Shown here: piece after piece, positions 36,601 to 46,418 of the stretch
How positions within the stretch are numbered: position 1 is the stretch's first letter
Layout of the letters: each line of letters starts with the position of its first letter
Assembly: GCF_051020765.1 (NCBI RefSeq)
Contig: NW_027469112.1
Location: 186,001 to 250,000 of the forward strand
Direction: 5' to 3'
DNA length: 64,000 nt
From: Lasioglossum baleicum
Taxonomy: Eukaryota; Arthropoda; Insecta; Hymenoptera; Halictidae
Notes under the pieces: model-generated
What the model saw: the letters and a program-made list of their open reading frames with translations, nothing else
Databases searched by the model: none
What the model was told of the DNA's origin: nothing
Made by a program: the position numbers and the translations under genes

Positions 36601-38657
36601 AAGAAGAAGAAGAAGAAGAAGAAGAAGAAGAAAGCAATCCTACACCACGTAGAAGAAGAATAATTCATACAAGAGACCGATTAATAATGAGAAGGGACAA
36701 TTTAGTTTGCTTCATAACGATGGACGGACGGCCCATCGATCTCGGGGCCGTAGATCTCTATAGACAAGGCAAACTGGCCAAATCCCAAGACTTACTCCTA
36801 CATAGAGCTAGGGTAACAGATCACGGTAAATACAAGTTAATCCAGATACCGATTAAACAATCGCCGCTTCATGAGGTATCTGCAGACGACCTCAAAGAAT
36901 GTCTTAGAACGTTGATCGACGTTGTCAACGAGCTCGCGTTGGAATCCTTTTCAATCTCTAAAACATTCCTCGACCATTTGTCGAGAGAATACGTGATCAA
37001 TCTACTCACAGAAACATTCGAGGACACACCAGTCCAAATATTTCTCTGTTCGAACGAGGTCCAAATCCCCGCTGAGGATAGAAGGATGGAGATCATCACG
37101 GAGAACCATGTATCAGCGTATGCCGGCCATAAAGGCATAACCAAGACATACAAAAGGATAAGAGAAAAATACTGGTGGAACAGCCTCAAAAAGGACGTAA
37201 CCAACTACGTTAACAATTGCCTGAGTTGCCAGCGTAACAAGTTAACAAGAGTAAAAACTCGCCTACCAATGAAGTTAACGGATACGCCCGGCAGGGCGTT
37301 TGATAAGGTCTCGCTAGACATCGTGGGACCATTACCCACTACCGAAGATGGCAACACATATGTAATGACGATGCAAGACCTTCTTACAAAATACTCCGTC
37401 GCAGTGCCGCTCAAATCTACCGACTCCGTCAGTACAGCAAACGCCTTCATCGACCACCTGATATGTCGCTTTGGAACGCCTAAGGCAATATTAACGGATC
37501 AAGGGACTAACTTCACAAGCTCCCTTATGAAGGCTATCGCAAAAAGATTCAGGATTACACGCCTCCAAACCACTGCTTTCCATCCACAAAGCAACGGATC
37601 CATTGAGAGATCGCATCATGTACTGACGGAATATTTGAAGCAGTACGTCAACAAAAATAACTGGGATAAATGGATAAACTTGGCAATGTTTAGCTACAAT
37701 ACCAGCGTACACGAGGGAACAGACTTCACCCCACACGAGTTGGTATTCGGTTCCCTGGCCCGTGTTCCTTCCTCTGATTCCCATCTCTACGCAGTAGAGA
37801 ACGAGTCCTACGCAGGTTACCTCTTTGACCTACAAAGAAAGATAAGCGAGACACAATCCCGCGCGCGCGATAATTTAGTAGCGGCAAAGCAGAAATCAAA
37901 GACTTATTATGATAGGAAGATTAACCCCGTGCAGTTCACGGTAGGCGAACAGGTATACTTGTTAAAAGAACCTCGTAAAGGAAAATTCGACGCGCAATAT
38001 ACTGGACCGCATGAGATAATAGAAATGCTTGATACGAACAATGTCAAATTACGAATAGGAAACCATTTCAAAATTGTCCATGCAAATAAGATTAAACGTC
38101 TTCCAGGTAGCCCGAGACAGGACACGCGTCAGCGAAATATTGTAACTGCAAACTTAATCTCTGATCCTTCTAAGAAAGACGATAGCGAGCCAAGGGTCCA
38201 ACCAGAGGAGTCAGCTTACGAGACTCTTCACTCCTCATCCGATCAAGCTCCGAGTCACATTGCGGATCCCATAGCTATCCACGACAGAAAGATGTGCGGA
38301 CCGATGGGAGGAAGACAGCCGACCGTGCTGAAAGCTCACCGATACATGAGACGATACAACAACACTATCTGTTACAATGGGATAGTTCGAGTGGCTTGCA
38401 ACGGCAAGTTGCTGTGCCGCAACTGCAGCCAATACACCCGAATTGTTAGAGTGGAACGATGGGAGCATCAGCGGATGTATAACATCCCAAATAGATGCGA
38501 GTATTGTGGAATAAGGCTATGCACCGAAACACCAGTATTGGAGTGCATCCCTTGCGGACAGATTCTATCGGCAAGATGGATCGCACAACGGGACGACCCT
38601 GACTGGATATCCGATAGTTCCAGCGATGACACCGATTCAGACAATGGTGACATTTAA
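33579..38657 (+). CDS. pol: B pol: protease, RT, RNase H, integrase, cysteine-rich tail
   Basis: About 1692 residues from the frameshift point; positions below count from the codon at 33837, just before the protease motif. Protease D-T-G-S-E-V-N-L is at 2-9. A linker with about four N-S-G-N-H-P-D-D-S-G-S-H-P-D repeats follows. RT has catalytic Y-L-D-D at 524-527 and RNase H D-A-S at 673. A spacer carries a poly-Glu run (36576-36633). Integrase has the H-H-C-C zinc site and D1161, D1221 and E1257, a D,D35E triad, then a GPY/F-type domain. The last ~95 residues, from about 1512, form the C-Y-N-G … C-x2-C … C-x2-C … C-x2-C module and an acidic Ser/Asp tail. No envelope follows. All catalytic residues are present. 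Confidence 0.95.
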   Translation, partial: RIKPPDKRDQRTGGIPRESPKGNTAGRHQQRPAVDEIRVDRRDNPDGQQNERPSAKLVSAINLAPDSPIPRIKARSSLFSKECEFLLDTGSEVNLIRASGIKSDVHLKTDSVIHVHGVTEGEIATLGYINAELADSIKVTLHVLPDSFPINIDGILGSPFFREGAEISFAKECVEYKNLRIPFSNPREYSIESRTAACIAVNVKGPSEGYVRKVDVKPDVFLGDCLVTNRNGKAYLRCFNASSEVASFSLPTLEVEEIEVPFSNIQAEVNSDLFNARACRAHETIVNDQLASSINSGNHSDDSGSHPDSLNNSGNHPDDSGSHPDSLNNSGNHPDDSGSHPDSLNNSGNHPDDSGSHPDFLSNSGNHPDHSYSKPLMKGFEFIPKRVHSITKSRNARVNELMETIPMDHLDHDEIDHVKSLLEENNDLFHLQGDRLGKTNAVTHKIPTTDDIPVHTKQYRYPPIHKEEIDKQMCELLQNDIVAPSSSPYNSPLWIVPKKADAEGNKKWRMVIDYRALNEKSIADAYPLPSINEILDQLGSAKYFSVFDLASGFHQIGMEKEDAAKTAFSTPFGHYQYNRMPFGLRNAPATFQRLMDTILTGLQGNELFVYLDDIVIYARSLEEHKAKFDKLARRLRAANLKLQPSKCGFLHREVAYLGHQISEDGVRPCPKKINAVQNYPRPKNAKNVREFLGLAGYYRRFIDRFAHISKPLTQLLTKDTKFVWGSKQEEAFETLRQALCTEPVLQYPDFGKPFNVTCDASGYAIGAVLSQGDVGKDRPIAYASRILHGAELNYSTIEKECLAIIFAVQYFRPYIYGRKFLLITDHRPLVWMTSVKDPTSRLLRWRLKLAEFEYQVIYKPGRANSNADALSRNPVALPISWTDSEETTPPRTPLSSPGTPLFDARRRKKDRDDSILMPPPKSMPPKRRRSSAASSPGPSMGTPSHSDDPRAASPPLISIADQGLLRDLGVEETLSFSPIFPPSLTGPDVFDEREESIPSEEEEEEEEEEEEEEEEEEESNPTPRRRRIIHTRDRLIMRRDNLVCFITMDGRPIDLGAVDLYRQGKLAKSQDLLLHRARVTDHGKYKLIQIPIKQSPLHEVSADDLKECLRTLIDVVNELALESFSISKTFLDHLSREYVINLLTETFEDTPVQIFLCSNEVQIPAEDRRMEIITENHVSAYAGHKGITKTYKRIREKYWWNSLKKDVTNYVNNCLSCQRNKLTRVKTRLPMKLTDTPGRAFDKVSLDIVGPLPTTEDGNTYVMTMQDLLTKYSVAVPLKSTDSVSTANAFIDHLICRFGTPKAILTDQGTNFTSSLMKAIAKRFRITRLQTTAFHPQSNGSIERSHHVLTEYLKQYVNKNNWDKWINLAMFSYNTSVHEGTDFTPHELVFGSLARVPSSDSHLYAVENESYAGYLFDLQRKISETQSRARDNLVAAKQKSKTYYDRKINPVQFTVGEQVYLLKEPRKGKFDAQYTGPHEIIEMLDTNNVKLRIGNHFKIVHANKIKRLPGSPRQDTRQRNIVTANLISDPSKKDDSEPRVQPEESAYETLHSSSDQAPSHIADPIAIHDRKMCGPMGGRQPTVLKAHRYMRRYNNTICYNGIVRVACNGKLLCRNCSQYTRIVRVERWEHQRMYNIPNRCEYCGIRLCTETPVLECIPCGQILSARWIAQRDDPDWISDSSSDDTDSDNGDI
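34461..34686 (+). repeat. Tandem repeats in the B pol linker
   Basis: About four 51-bp units plus a partial one, encoding N-S-G-N-H-P-D-D-S-G-S-H-P-D-S-L. They sit between protease and RT as in family A, but with a different unit length. Confidence 0.9.
36576..36633 (+). repeat. GAA microsatellite coding poly-Glu in B pol
   Basis: A near-pure run of GAA codons giving about 19 consecutive Glu in the RNase H-integrase spacer. Family A has a shorter, mixed Asp/Glu run at the corresponding place. Confidence 0.9.
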
Positions 38658-38844
38658 GCAGAAACTAGTGATAGTGCCAGTGTCGGAGAATTCCGAACCC
38701 GTCCTCCCTTGACGAAACGAACGTTAATTTGCGATTCCCTTGACCCAGCGTTGCGAGACAGGGATGACATTTCAGTGCATCCTGTCTACCGCCACCCAGA
38801 GGCAGAGATTCCACTGCGTGAAATCTCTTCTCTAAGGGGGGAGG
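38658..38844 (+). other. B 3' untranslated region with polypurine tract
   Basis: Non-coding stretch ending in AAGGGGGGAGG (38834-38844) directly before the 3' LTR, a clear plus-strand primer site. Confidence 0.8.
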
Positions 38845-40642
38845 TGTGACGTCGGTCGCACCTCCGACGTTAGCTTTAAGACTACATGTAAAATTAGATA
38901 CATAAGAGCGAGCGTTCCCCTTTAAAGATTCCAAAACTCCTAAAAATCCTTCATAACAATGAATCCTTAACACCACGTACATCTGTTTGAAATCCATCAA
39001 CATAACCTAAAATCCAAAATCTGTCAAAATCCTAAAATAGCCAAAAATGGCCCAAACTCGAAGATTGAAATATCATTGGACTCGTGAGCGAAAATCATGA
39101 AACTAACCTAAAAATTTGTAGGTTATGTTCTCAATTCGCGTTTGTTTAGACTTTACCAAAATTTCGATTTTTGGTAATTTTCAAAAGTACTTAGAATATT
39201 TTCAAACATATGATCGGTCGACAAATGATGTCAACTAATCATATGACATATAAAATTTACATCGAAACGCCTTGCAAAAGCAAGCGCTCGAAAATATTCT
39301 AAGTCCCAATTTATTTAAATAAATAAATAGGTACGCCAATGGTTACCACTTAATTTTCGAGTCCTGCACCACTGGGAACGAAAACTGCTGACTCTAGTGC
39401 GGCGGCCATCGCGCTGTTTACGACGAAGACCGGCACAAAGAGGACACGGTCCCCTTTTGCGAAGTCAGCATTTTTCGGACGAACGTTGTTCGTCGACGAA
39501 CGTTCGATTTTCCCCAGTCCTCTCCGGGGACCCGAGTGGGTCAGTCGAGTTTTCGTCAATCTTCCAAGTCCAGACTATTTAGACATAGTCTTTCCAAATC
39601 CAGATTGTTTAGACACAATCTTCCCAAATCCATACTGTTTAGACACAGTCCCTAATACCATTCAGTAATATCGTATTCTTATTCGTTTAATTCAAATATT
39701 ACTTCGTTTATTCAATTAAACATTTTTATTGCGTTTCATATTTCGTACTTAGTACGTATTTCGATATCGTTAATAATAAGCATCTTTACCTTTGTATTCT
39801 GTTACGTTTATAATATACTTTGTTTTACCAGAGTCAATCTAAATCCCAATTATTATTTCCTTGCTCCTAACTTCGTAGTTTGAAGTGACACGTTGTTAGT
39901 TAGAGATAGAGTTCTCACTGGAAAGTTCGCGAATAGTATTCCTTATTCAATTTCCTGTTACGTGTTCGCGTACGTGCGTGATAGTGATAGACTTGCTCGC
40001 ATAGCAAGCTCCGCAGCATCCACGTCCGTTTTCTCGAATCAAAATATCGTCAACCACGCGGACGATATTCGCGAGATAAATTCACGGGATCGCACAGCGT
40101 CCACGCCCGTTTTCGCTAGTTAAAATATCGTCAATCACGCGGACGATATTCGTGAGTTAGATTCACGGTATCGTACAGCGTCCACGCCCGTTTCCTCAAC
40201 GAGCGCATCCGTCTACAATACCGTAGCAGCCAGCTGTCAATCATTGGAGGTCGTTCCTGTCAAATATTGACGTGACAGAGTTTGGCGCAGTCGTCAATCC
40301 TTGAAGGTCGTTTCCAGCCATTTGGATCAACGCCTGTCAAGCAGAGCGGACCGTATTCAAGGCCATCAGCGCAACCGTAGCTGTTCATCCGTTGCGAATT
40401 CATGTCTCGTGTCAATCGACAAACAAGCGAAGCGTAAAAGTAAGTGGAACATATTACCGCGTATGTTTCAGGGTCGCGTGCATCATTCATCTGTGTAAGA
40501 CTGCATGCAGGTGTCGGCATCGGGTCCTAGTCTGTTGATAAAAAGACCAACACTTTTATTAAATGTCAGTCAGTGGAAGAGTAGAGTAGCCGGGCCGCGG
40601 TATTCTCTTCTCTTGCTCTTATAGCCCCGCCAGGACGTGACA
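38845..40642 (+). repeat. B 3' LTR, 1798 bp
   Basis: Same length as the 5' LTR and no difference seen. The triple hairpins lie at 39573-39649. Confidence 0.95.
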
Positions 40643-41436
40643 GGCGTCACTATCGCTGGTTTGGAGGTCTTCCGAGTCGGAGTCAGAGTCGAAGTCAGTG
40701 TCGGAGTCGGAATTGGATTCAGAGTCGAAACTGAATTCTTCGATAACTGGCCTACGGCTGTGAGGGAAATCTGTCCTGGATCGCATACGTGCTATTTGGT
40801 AAGCGCATGGAGCACAGTCCCAGACTGGCTTTTCATCACAGATGTTCTCTTTGCATTGTTCACATGTGTTGTACATGCCGTACATTCTAACGTGATCGAA
40901 GCGTTCCGTTCTTCCTATCTTAGCAGGGAGACTGCATGTGCAGCATAATTGTTTTCCCTCGGAGGTTATGTAGATTGTTCCCGTGAAACAGATTACTTGG
41001 AGGTAGTTCTGTAGATACCTCTTGGCTCTACGGTCTGATGTCCTATGGATCTTGCCTTGTTTGCACATCTTGTTAGGTTGTCCCGCTTGGATGCTGCTGT
41101 CGTGACGGTTCGTAGCGTACTGACGGTCTTTCGTCAAGTTGCTAGTGTCGTCATTACTTTGGTATTGCCTGTATCTCATCAGGGAGGTGGGGGCTACTGA
41201 GAACGGGCAGGGTTCTTTCCTTATCTTCTTCCAGATGAGTGTCACGTTTCGCTGACGCGGGGTTTGCGTTGGATTATTCGGCGCACGCTTGAGTTTGTTT
41301 GCATGTACAATCTTAAAATGGTTCCCTACTTTAATTTTTACATTGTTTGAGTCTAGGATGTCGCAAATTTCGTGAGGACCCGTATATTGCGCATCGAATT
41401 TGCCCTTGCAGGGTTCTTTGAGTAGGAATACCTGTT

Positions 41437-41833
41437 CTATATCTTCCGGTGGTCGAAGGAGATTTTGCTGACCAGAGGTTTCGTATTTCGCTCGTTTAAT
41501 CTGGTAGGGGTATCTGTTATCGCGAGGGTACTCGGATTTATATTTCTTTCTTGCTGACGCGTATTTCGCTGTAGCGCAGAGATTAATTTTATCGTATTCG
41601 TTTCGCTTCGCATGGCAACGTGCAGATGGAAGTTGAAAGGAATCGAGTTTCTGTGGATCATCAAAGATATGATTTCGAAGTAAGTTATGAAGTTCTTTTA
41701 CTTTGGAGGCTTTGATATCCTTCTCTGGTTTAGAACTGTCACTGGGTTTATTGTGCAATATAGAACAGACCTGCTTACATATGGGTCTTGAAGATCTTTG
41801 ATTGTCGTAGGAATGGAGTTGGTCTTGGAATTG
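41437..41833 (-). other. Unknown module (E4 copy)
   Basis: Close match to the E2 copy, joined to the integrase tail at the same point. The last ~20 codons before the joint differ from E2, with T-S-G-Q-Q instead of Q-H-R-Q. Confidence 0.6.
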
Positions 41834-42414
41834 ATCGGGCTGGTTACCGGAGTTAGAATAAGGATCGGGCTGGTTACCGGAGTTAGTATAATGATCGGGC
41901 TGGTTACCGGAGTTAGTATAAGAATCGGGCTGGTTACCGGAGTTAGTATGAGAATCGGGCTGGTTACCGGAGTTAGAAAGGTCGGGATGGTTACCGAATG
42001 CGTCGGGACGATACCCGGAATTAGAAAGGTCGGGATGGTTACCGAATACGTCGGGATGATACCCGGAATTAGAAAGGTCGGGATGGTTACCGAATGCGTC
42101 GGGATAGTTCCCGGAATTAGAAAGGTCGGGATGGTTACCGAATGCGTCGGGATAGTACCCGGAATTAGAAAGGTCGGGATGGTTACCGAATGCGTCGGGA
42201 TAGTTCCCGGAATTAGTAAGGTCGGGATGGTTACCGAATACGTCGGGATGATACCCGGAAGTAGAATGGTCGGGATGGTTACCGAATACGTCGGGATGGT
42301 TCCCGGAATTAGAAAGGTCGGGATGGTTACCGAATACGTCGGGATGATACCCGGAAGTAGAATGGTCGGGATGGTTACCGAATACGTCGGGATGGTTCCC
42401 GGAATTAGAAAGGT
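41834..42414 (-). repeat. Tandem repeats in the E4 pol linker
   Basis: Nine 48-bp and five 30-bp units, the longest array of the set. Alternating units suggest duplication of blocks of two. Confidence 0.9.
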
Positions 42415-43144
42415 CGGAAGAGTACGACTCGATTTCTTCCATCTCCAATGGGGGCAATCGAAATGAAACTCTTTCCGACGAGGTGTTAAAACACCGGAGG
42501 CTCGCTTTGCCTTTACGATTGGTGACGACGCAGTCACCCAGGAATACATCCGGCGCTACGTTAACACGGCGGATATATCCCTGTTTGGGTCCATCGACGT
42601 CGACCGCTATGCACGCAACGGTACGAGGTTCGAGGACGAATTCTTCGGATTTCAGAGGAGTCTTTGTTCGGACTCGATCCTCACGCTCCACGATCCGACT
42701 TCTCGCAGTGTACTCCGATATCTCTCGAGTCTCCTTCGATTCCGGCCGGCTTTTCACGGCGTTTTTCTCTAGGGAGCACTCGATCGAATCCCGAGGAGGC
42801 ATTGAAATAACCTCCGTCACCGGGGCTCTGCAAGGTCTGACCGCGGGTGCACGAGGATTTGAGGAAGACACTCGAACGTTCCTTGCCGAATGTTCCTCAC
42901 GCTTGGCGGCTAGAGTTTTAACGAGATCGTTGGTCATAGACGAAGGCATTGAAATAACCTCTGCTGCCAATTTATCGCGAGGCTCAGCCGTGGGCGCGCA
43001 AGGGTTCGAGAAGGGAACCCGAATGTTTCCTATCATGATGTATTAAATTGATCTCCGAACCCGTGTCTAACAAAAATTCACACTTCTTTTGTAATTGAGG
43101 GGCGGAGATTTTTACGCGCGGAATTGGTGAGTCTGCAGCAAGAT

Positions 43145-44503
43145 TTACTGCTGAGACGAATCGTCGGACTGGTCGTTCGTCCGGATAGCTGTTTGGGTGC
43201 GGGCTGTAGTTTGGGTTGAAGATGCGGCCTCCCGCCTTGGGTTGGCTTCGGTCGGGAGGCCGGACTCGTTTCCCGACCTCCTATTATTATTAAAAGCGCG
43301 CTTACGGCACTCGTGAATATCGTGCCCGGGGACTTTGCAGTAGTTGCAAAACTTGTTAGGGCTTGAGGGGCGATCTGTGCGACCATCGCGGTACGTGTTT
43401 TGGTCGCGAGGATTATTTTCCCATCGCCGTTGCGGCGTCGGGGAGCGATAAGAGTCCCGGTTTGAGTTTCTCGAGGACTGCTGAGACGAGTCCGGTCTGT
43501 TATCGCGGCGTTCTTGAGTTCGTTCTGGGATATCACGAGCGGATTCATTCGTGGAACGCGGGCGATACGGCCGGTTATCAGAGAAGCTGACTCGTTTTTC
43601 TTCGCGGATCAGTTCTCGTCGACGAGTCTGGTCTGATTCATACTGCCTGTAAGCAGAGATGGCTGCTTCGAAAACAGTGGCAGGATTTCGCGAAGGGCAA
43701 TGAAGCACTTCGGCACGCAGCTGGGGAAGGAGACCTCGTAGAAAACAATCTACTACGAAGCGATCTAGTTCTTCGTAATCAAGGCCAATATCTGTGGCAT
43801 CTTGAATCGCGGTTCGAAGGTCTTTAACGCGATTGATGAAGTCTAAGATGTGCTCGTTTGGAGCTTGGAGTACACTCGCGAGATCGCCACGGTACTGGTC
43901 AACGAATTTGTATGGGCCCAGTACTGTTCGTAATTTCTCGCATAGTGCAGAAATTGTGAATATGTGCTGGCCTTCTATAGCGGCATAAGCACGATCGTGG
44001 AGTTTATTGCAGAGCAATTTTGTGAGGGCACGCTCTGCAGTGGCCGGTACGGTGTCACGCGCGCGTTTACATGCGCGTATGAATTGTAGGACGGAAGACG
44101 AAGTTCCGTCGAATCTAGGGACAAGCTCGGCAGCTTGTTTTAGAGCGAAATTACCAGTAGGTTCATACTGTGGGATTTCGCGTGGCTCTGGCGGTGAAGG
44201 TTCCCGCATATTAGAGACGTTACTAGGGCCTGGTGTAGGCGATTGTTGACGTAGGGTTTGACTCGTGATTTGGATGTTATGAAGCTCTTTTCGTATTTCG
44301 TCGAGCATATTCTTTTGGTTTTGTGCGTCTTCTTCATATTTGAGACGCAATTTGGCAATAAAATCAGTTTCTTCTTTGAGATATTGCTCTCTACGGGCGA
44401 GGTCTTGCGCGTAAAGGAGTAACTCTTCCTCGGTCATTGGAGGAAGGTCTGCGTTAGGATCTGCTCGGAGATCCTTTTGAGATCGCGTGATTGGGCGAGA
44501 CAT
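43145..44503 (-). CDS. gag: E4 gag, 452 aa
   Basis: Intact family A gag with a few substitutions relative to E1, the same capsid core and one CCHC knuckle. Gag remains open although the protease downstream is broken. Confidence 0.95.
   Translation of the reverse strand: MSRPITRSQKDLRADPNADLPPMTEEELLLYAQDLARREQYLKEETDFIAKLRLKYEEDAQNQKNMLDEIRKELHNIQITSQTLRQQSPTPGPSNVSNMREPSPPEPREIPQYEPTGNFALKQAAELVPRFDGTSSSVLQFIRACKRARDTVPATAERALTKLLCNKLHDRAYAAIEGQHIFTISALCEKLRTVLGPYKFVDQYRGDLASVLQAPNEHILDFINRVKDLRTAIQDATDIGLDYEELDRFVVDCFLRGLLPQLRAEVLHCPSRNPATVFEAAISAYRQYESDQTRRRELIREEKRVSFSDNRPYRPRSTNESARDIPERTQERRDNRPDSSQQSSRNSNRDSYRSPTPQRRWENNPRDQNTYRDGRTDRPSSPNKFCNYCKVPGHDIHECRKRAFNNNRRSGNESGLPTEANPRREAASSTQTTARTQTAIRTNDQSDDSSQQ
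43268..43274 (-). promoter_or_regulatory. E4 gag-pol -1 slippery site
   Basis: GGGAAAC in the same gag context as E1 and E2, followed by the same GGCCTCCCG/CGGGAGGCC stem. Confidence 0.8.
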
Positions 44504-44595
44504 TTTGAAAGATATAAATGGGATTTAAGAAATGTGAACTTCGCACTGACACGCGTCGGGGCTTATTAATGCAAATATCGGCGACCACTTCGATG

Positions 44596-44612
44596 TCCTA
44601 CCGACTGCGCCA
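44596..44612 (-). promoter_or_regulatory. E4 primer-binding site (tRNA-Ser type)
   Basis: TGGCGCAGTCGGTAGGA in element sense, four bases from the LTR. Confidence 0.85.
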
Positions 44613-44616
44613 AATT

Positions 44617-46418
44617 TGTCACGTCCGTCACTGTGTTTTTGTTACAGGTACCAGGAGAGAGAAAAGAGAACAGTGACAGACGGACGGTTGAGGTATTATG
44701 ATTAAAATGAGGAGTGGTCTTTCGTGCCGAGACAGCCGCGGGCTGTCATATGCACTAGGACAACCGATATTGCTATGGATGCAGTCAAGAAAAGAACGTC
44801 CGACGCGGTTACAAGGAGTGTCCCGACAAGAATCGCGCGCGAGAGGATGCAACGAGAACGGTGAGTTTACAGGATTCAACAATTATACAAGATATTATAC
44901 GACTCACCGCAATGTTGTATTAACGCCTAATAATATTGTTGCAGCAGGAACTGGCGGTACTGACAGTAGGTGTCGTACATCGGATCTTCTATACAGATGT
45001 CCTCGAGGTGGGGAAGATCTGGCAGAGTTGCTGCTGCTCGGTTCGGGACGACGTTAGTGGCCTTGGATGCTGGCCGCAAGACGACACGTTGATGAGCTGG
45101 CAGAGGAACGTCACGGATGATTCGGCAACGGACCCTGGGAACGATGATCGTGTCTCGGCTGTCGTCGTCGTCGGCTATGTCGATCACCTCTGGACAATCG
45201 ACCGGATGTAGAACTGGCGTCGGAGCTCGCGAGAGGTCCGCGTGGTTGACCTCTTTAGGAGGGTTGCAAGGGCAACCGTATACAGAAACGTAATCGGACG
45301 CGTCACACGGAATGTGCTCGGTGGTTCCCAGAAGTTCTGTCCACTCGGTAGTGGCGATGATTTGTTCGAGCACCGCTTTATTTCTTAACGCGCGTCTCAA
45401 TTTAGCAAGTTGATACTTGCGTCCCGCTCGACGTGGGCGTCGCATGGGTAAGGAATAGTAATGATGGAATATTAATAATAATATAATGAAAATGAACTTC
45501 CACTTGTTATTAACCTTTTAGGTAGTTAACTCGCTTCACGTCTATAGTGGCGGCTCAGCGTTTCCACTGCGCACTTTAGACCAATTCTAGACGTGGCACG
45601 AGAACTTCTCTATGACTCGCTTCAAATTCCTTATTGGCGGCTCAGCGTTTCCACTGCGCACTTTAGACCAAGTCCGGATATGTCACGAGTTTAATATATT
45701 CGATGCAAGAACTGAATTGGAAGATGGTGTTGAACTAACACAAGAATAACAAGATCGAAGCACTGGTATAACAACGATATATTAAATAAGAACTGGTAAG
45801 TACACTGGTATACAATATGTAAGTAATATTATAATAGGAGTAGTAATTGGATTAATGAATAATGGATATAGTAATATGTTATAGGAATAATGTATGAGAA
45901 TTAGGACTTGAGTTGAGTTGAGTTAGAGTTGGAATTGGAATTGGAATTAGGAGTGAAGGATCGACACACTTCACTTTCGCGGAGCTAGACTGAACACGTC
46001 TGCTCTTGAAGCCGGACTGACTCTGAGGCCAGGTAGGCACGTCTGTGCGAGTCGCTGGCTGAAGGCGGACTGATGCAAGCGTCCGCTCTGCCTTGCCTCC
46101 TTCGTTCGGAGTGGGGATAGCTGACGCTGCAGTCTCTTTGTTCTTCAGTCGTCGGAGTGGGAGAACCGCTGACGCAGCAGCGTCTTTGCTCCCGGGGACT
46201 GCACGTGCATTTCTGCTGACGCTGCAGTCTCGTGGCTGTCCTATTGCCCTCTACGAGCGTGGGACTGCTGATGCAGCAGTCTTTGGACTTCTCGACGTTT
46301 CTAGAAGCTTCTAGATGCTTCCAGAGTGATGCAATACTTTATTGCATTATGTGTCGTGGTGATGGGTTGAAACTGAGGTAAGGTGTTGATCAAGGTGAAG
46401 TTATGGTGATGGGTAGAG
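44617..46418 (-). repeat. E4 5' LTR, cut by EY
   Basis: Family A LTR from TGTCACGTCC for 1802 bp, interrupted after GGGTAGAG. The missing U3 end (beginning ACGGAGATAAGG in other copies) should lie beyond the right edge. Confidence 0.9.
44927..45445 (-). CDS. LTR-encoded 172-aa basic protein (E4 5' LTR copy)
   Basis: Intact, identical to the E4 3' LTR copy at 20475-20993, including its E and D variants. This confirms that the two LTR pieces belong to one element. Confidence 0.6.
   Translation of the reverse strand: MRRPRRAGRKYQLAKLRRALRNKAVLEQIIATTEWTELLGTTEHIPCDASDYVSVYGCPCNPPKEVNHADLSRAPTPVLHPVDCPEVIDIADDDDSRDTIIVPRVRCRIIRDVPLPAHQRVVLRPASKATNVVPNRAAATLPDLPHLEDICIEDPMYDTYCQYRQFLLQQYY

Larger units (their letters stand above)
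30199..40642 (+). mobile_element. B: complete autonomous family B Ty3/gypsy element, 10,444 bp
   Basis: Two 1798-bp LTRs (TGTGAC…GTGACA) with no difference noted, target duplication GGCG (30195-30198 and 40643-40646) inside the pol frame of E4, tRNA-Ser primer site, long leader, intact gag, intact pol and a strong polypurine tract. It is a young insertion, likely still competent. It shares gene order, frameshift signal and cysteine-rich tail with family A, but its LTR sequence is unrelated beyond the ends. Confidence 0.95.
40643..43268 (-). pseudogene. E4 short pol: broken protease, repeats, unknown module, cysteine-rich tail
   Basis: After the frameshift site the protease starts normally (D-T-G-S-E-I-N-L). 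At about 43046 a deletion then joins it out of frame to the post-protease region, so the long frame ending here (from 43036) is not reached by normal translation. That frame holds nine 16-residue and five 10-residue repeats, the unknown module (41437-41833), the integrase GPY/F end and a cysteine-rich tail (C-F-T-G-T-I, then three CxxC pairs) with an acidic Ser/Asp stretch. B interrupts the frame. Read across the B target site, it would continue about 30 codons into 30198 and stop near 30093. Confidence 0.8.
20165..46418 (-). mobile_element. E4: non-autonomous family A element, interrupted by E2, B and EY
   Basis: A minus-strand element whose pieces are spread over 26 kb. They are the 3' LTR (20165-21280 and 28916-29752, split by E2), the end of the internal region (29753-30198), the pol remainder and gag (40643-44616, split off by B), and the 5' LTR (44617-46418, then cut by EY). 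It lacks RT, RNase H and integrase and carries the unknown module plus the cysteine-rich tail. Its protease is destroyed by a frameshifting deletion. Left target flank is CTCT (20161-20164). Confidence 0.85.
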
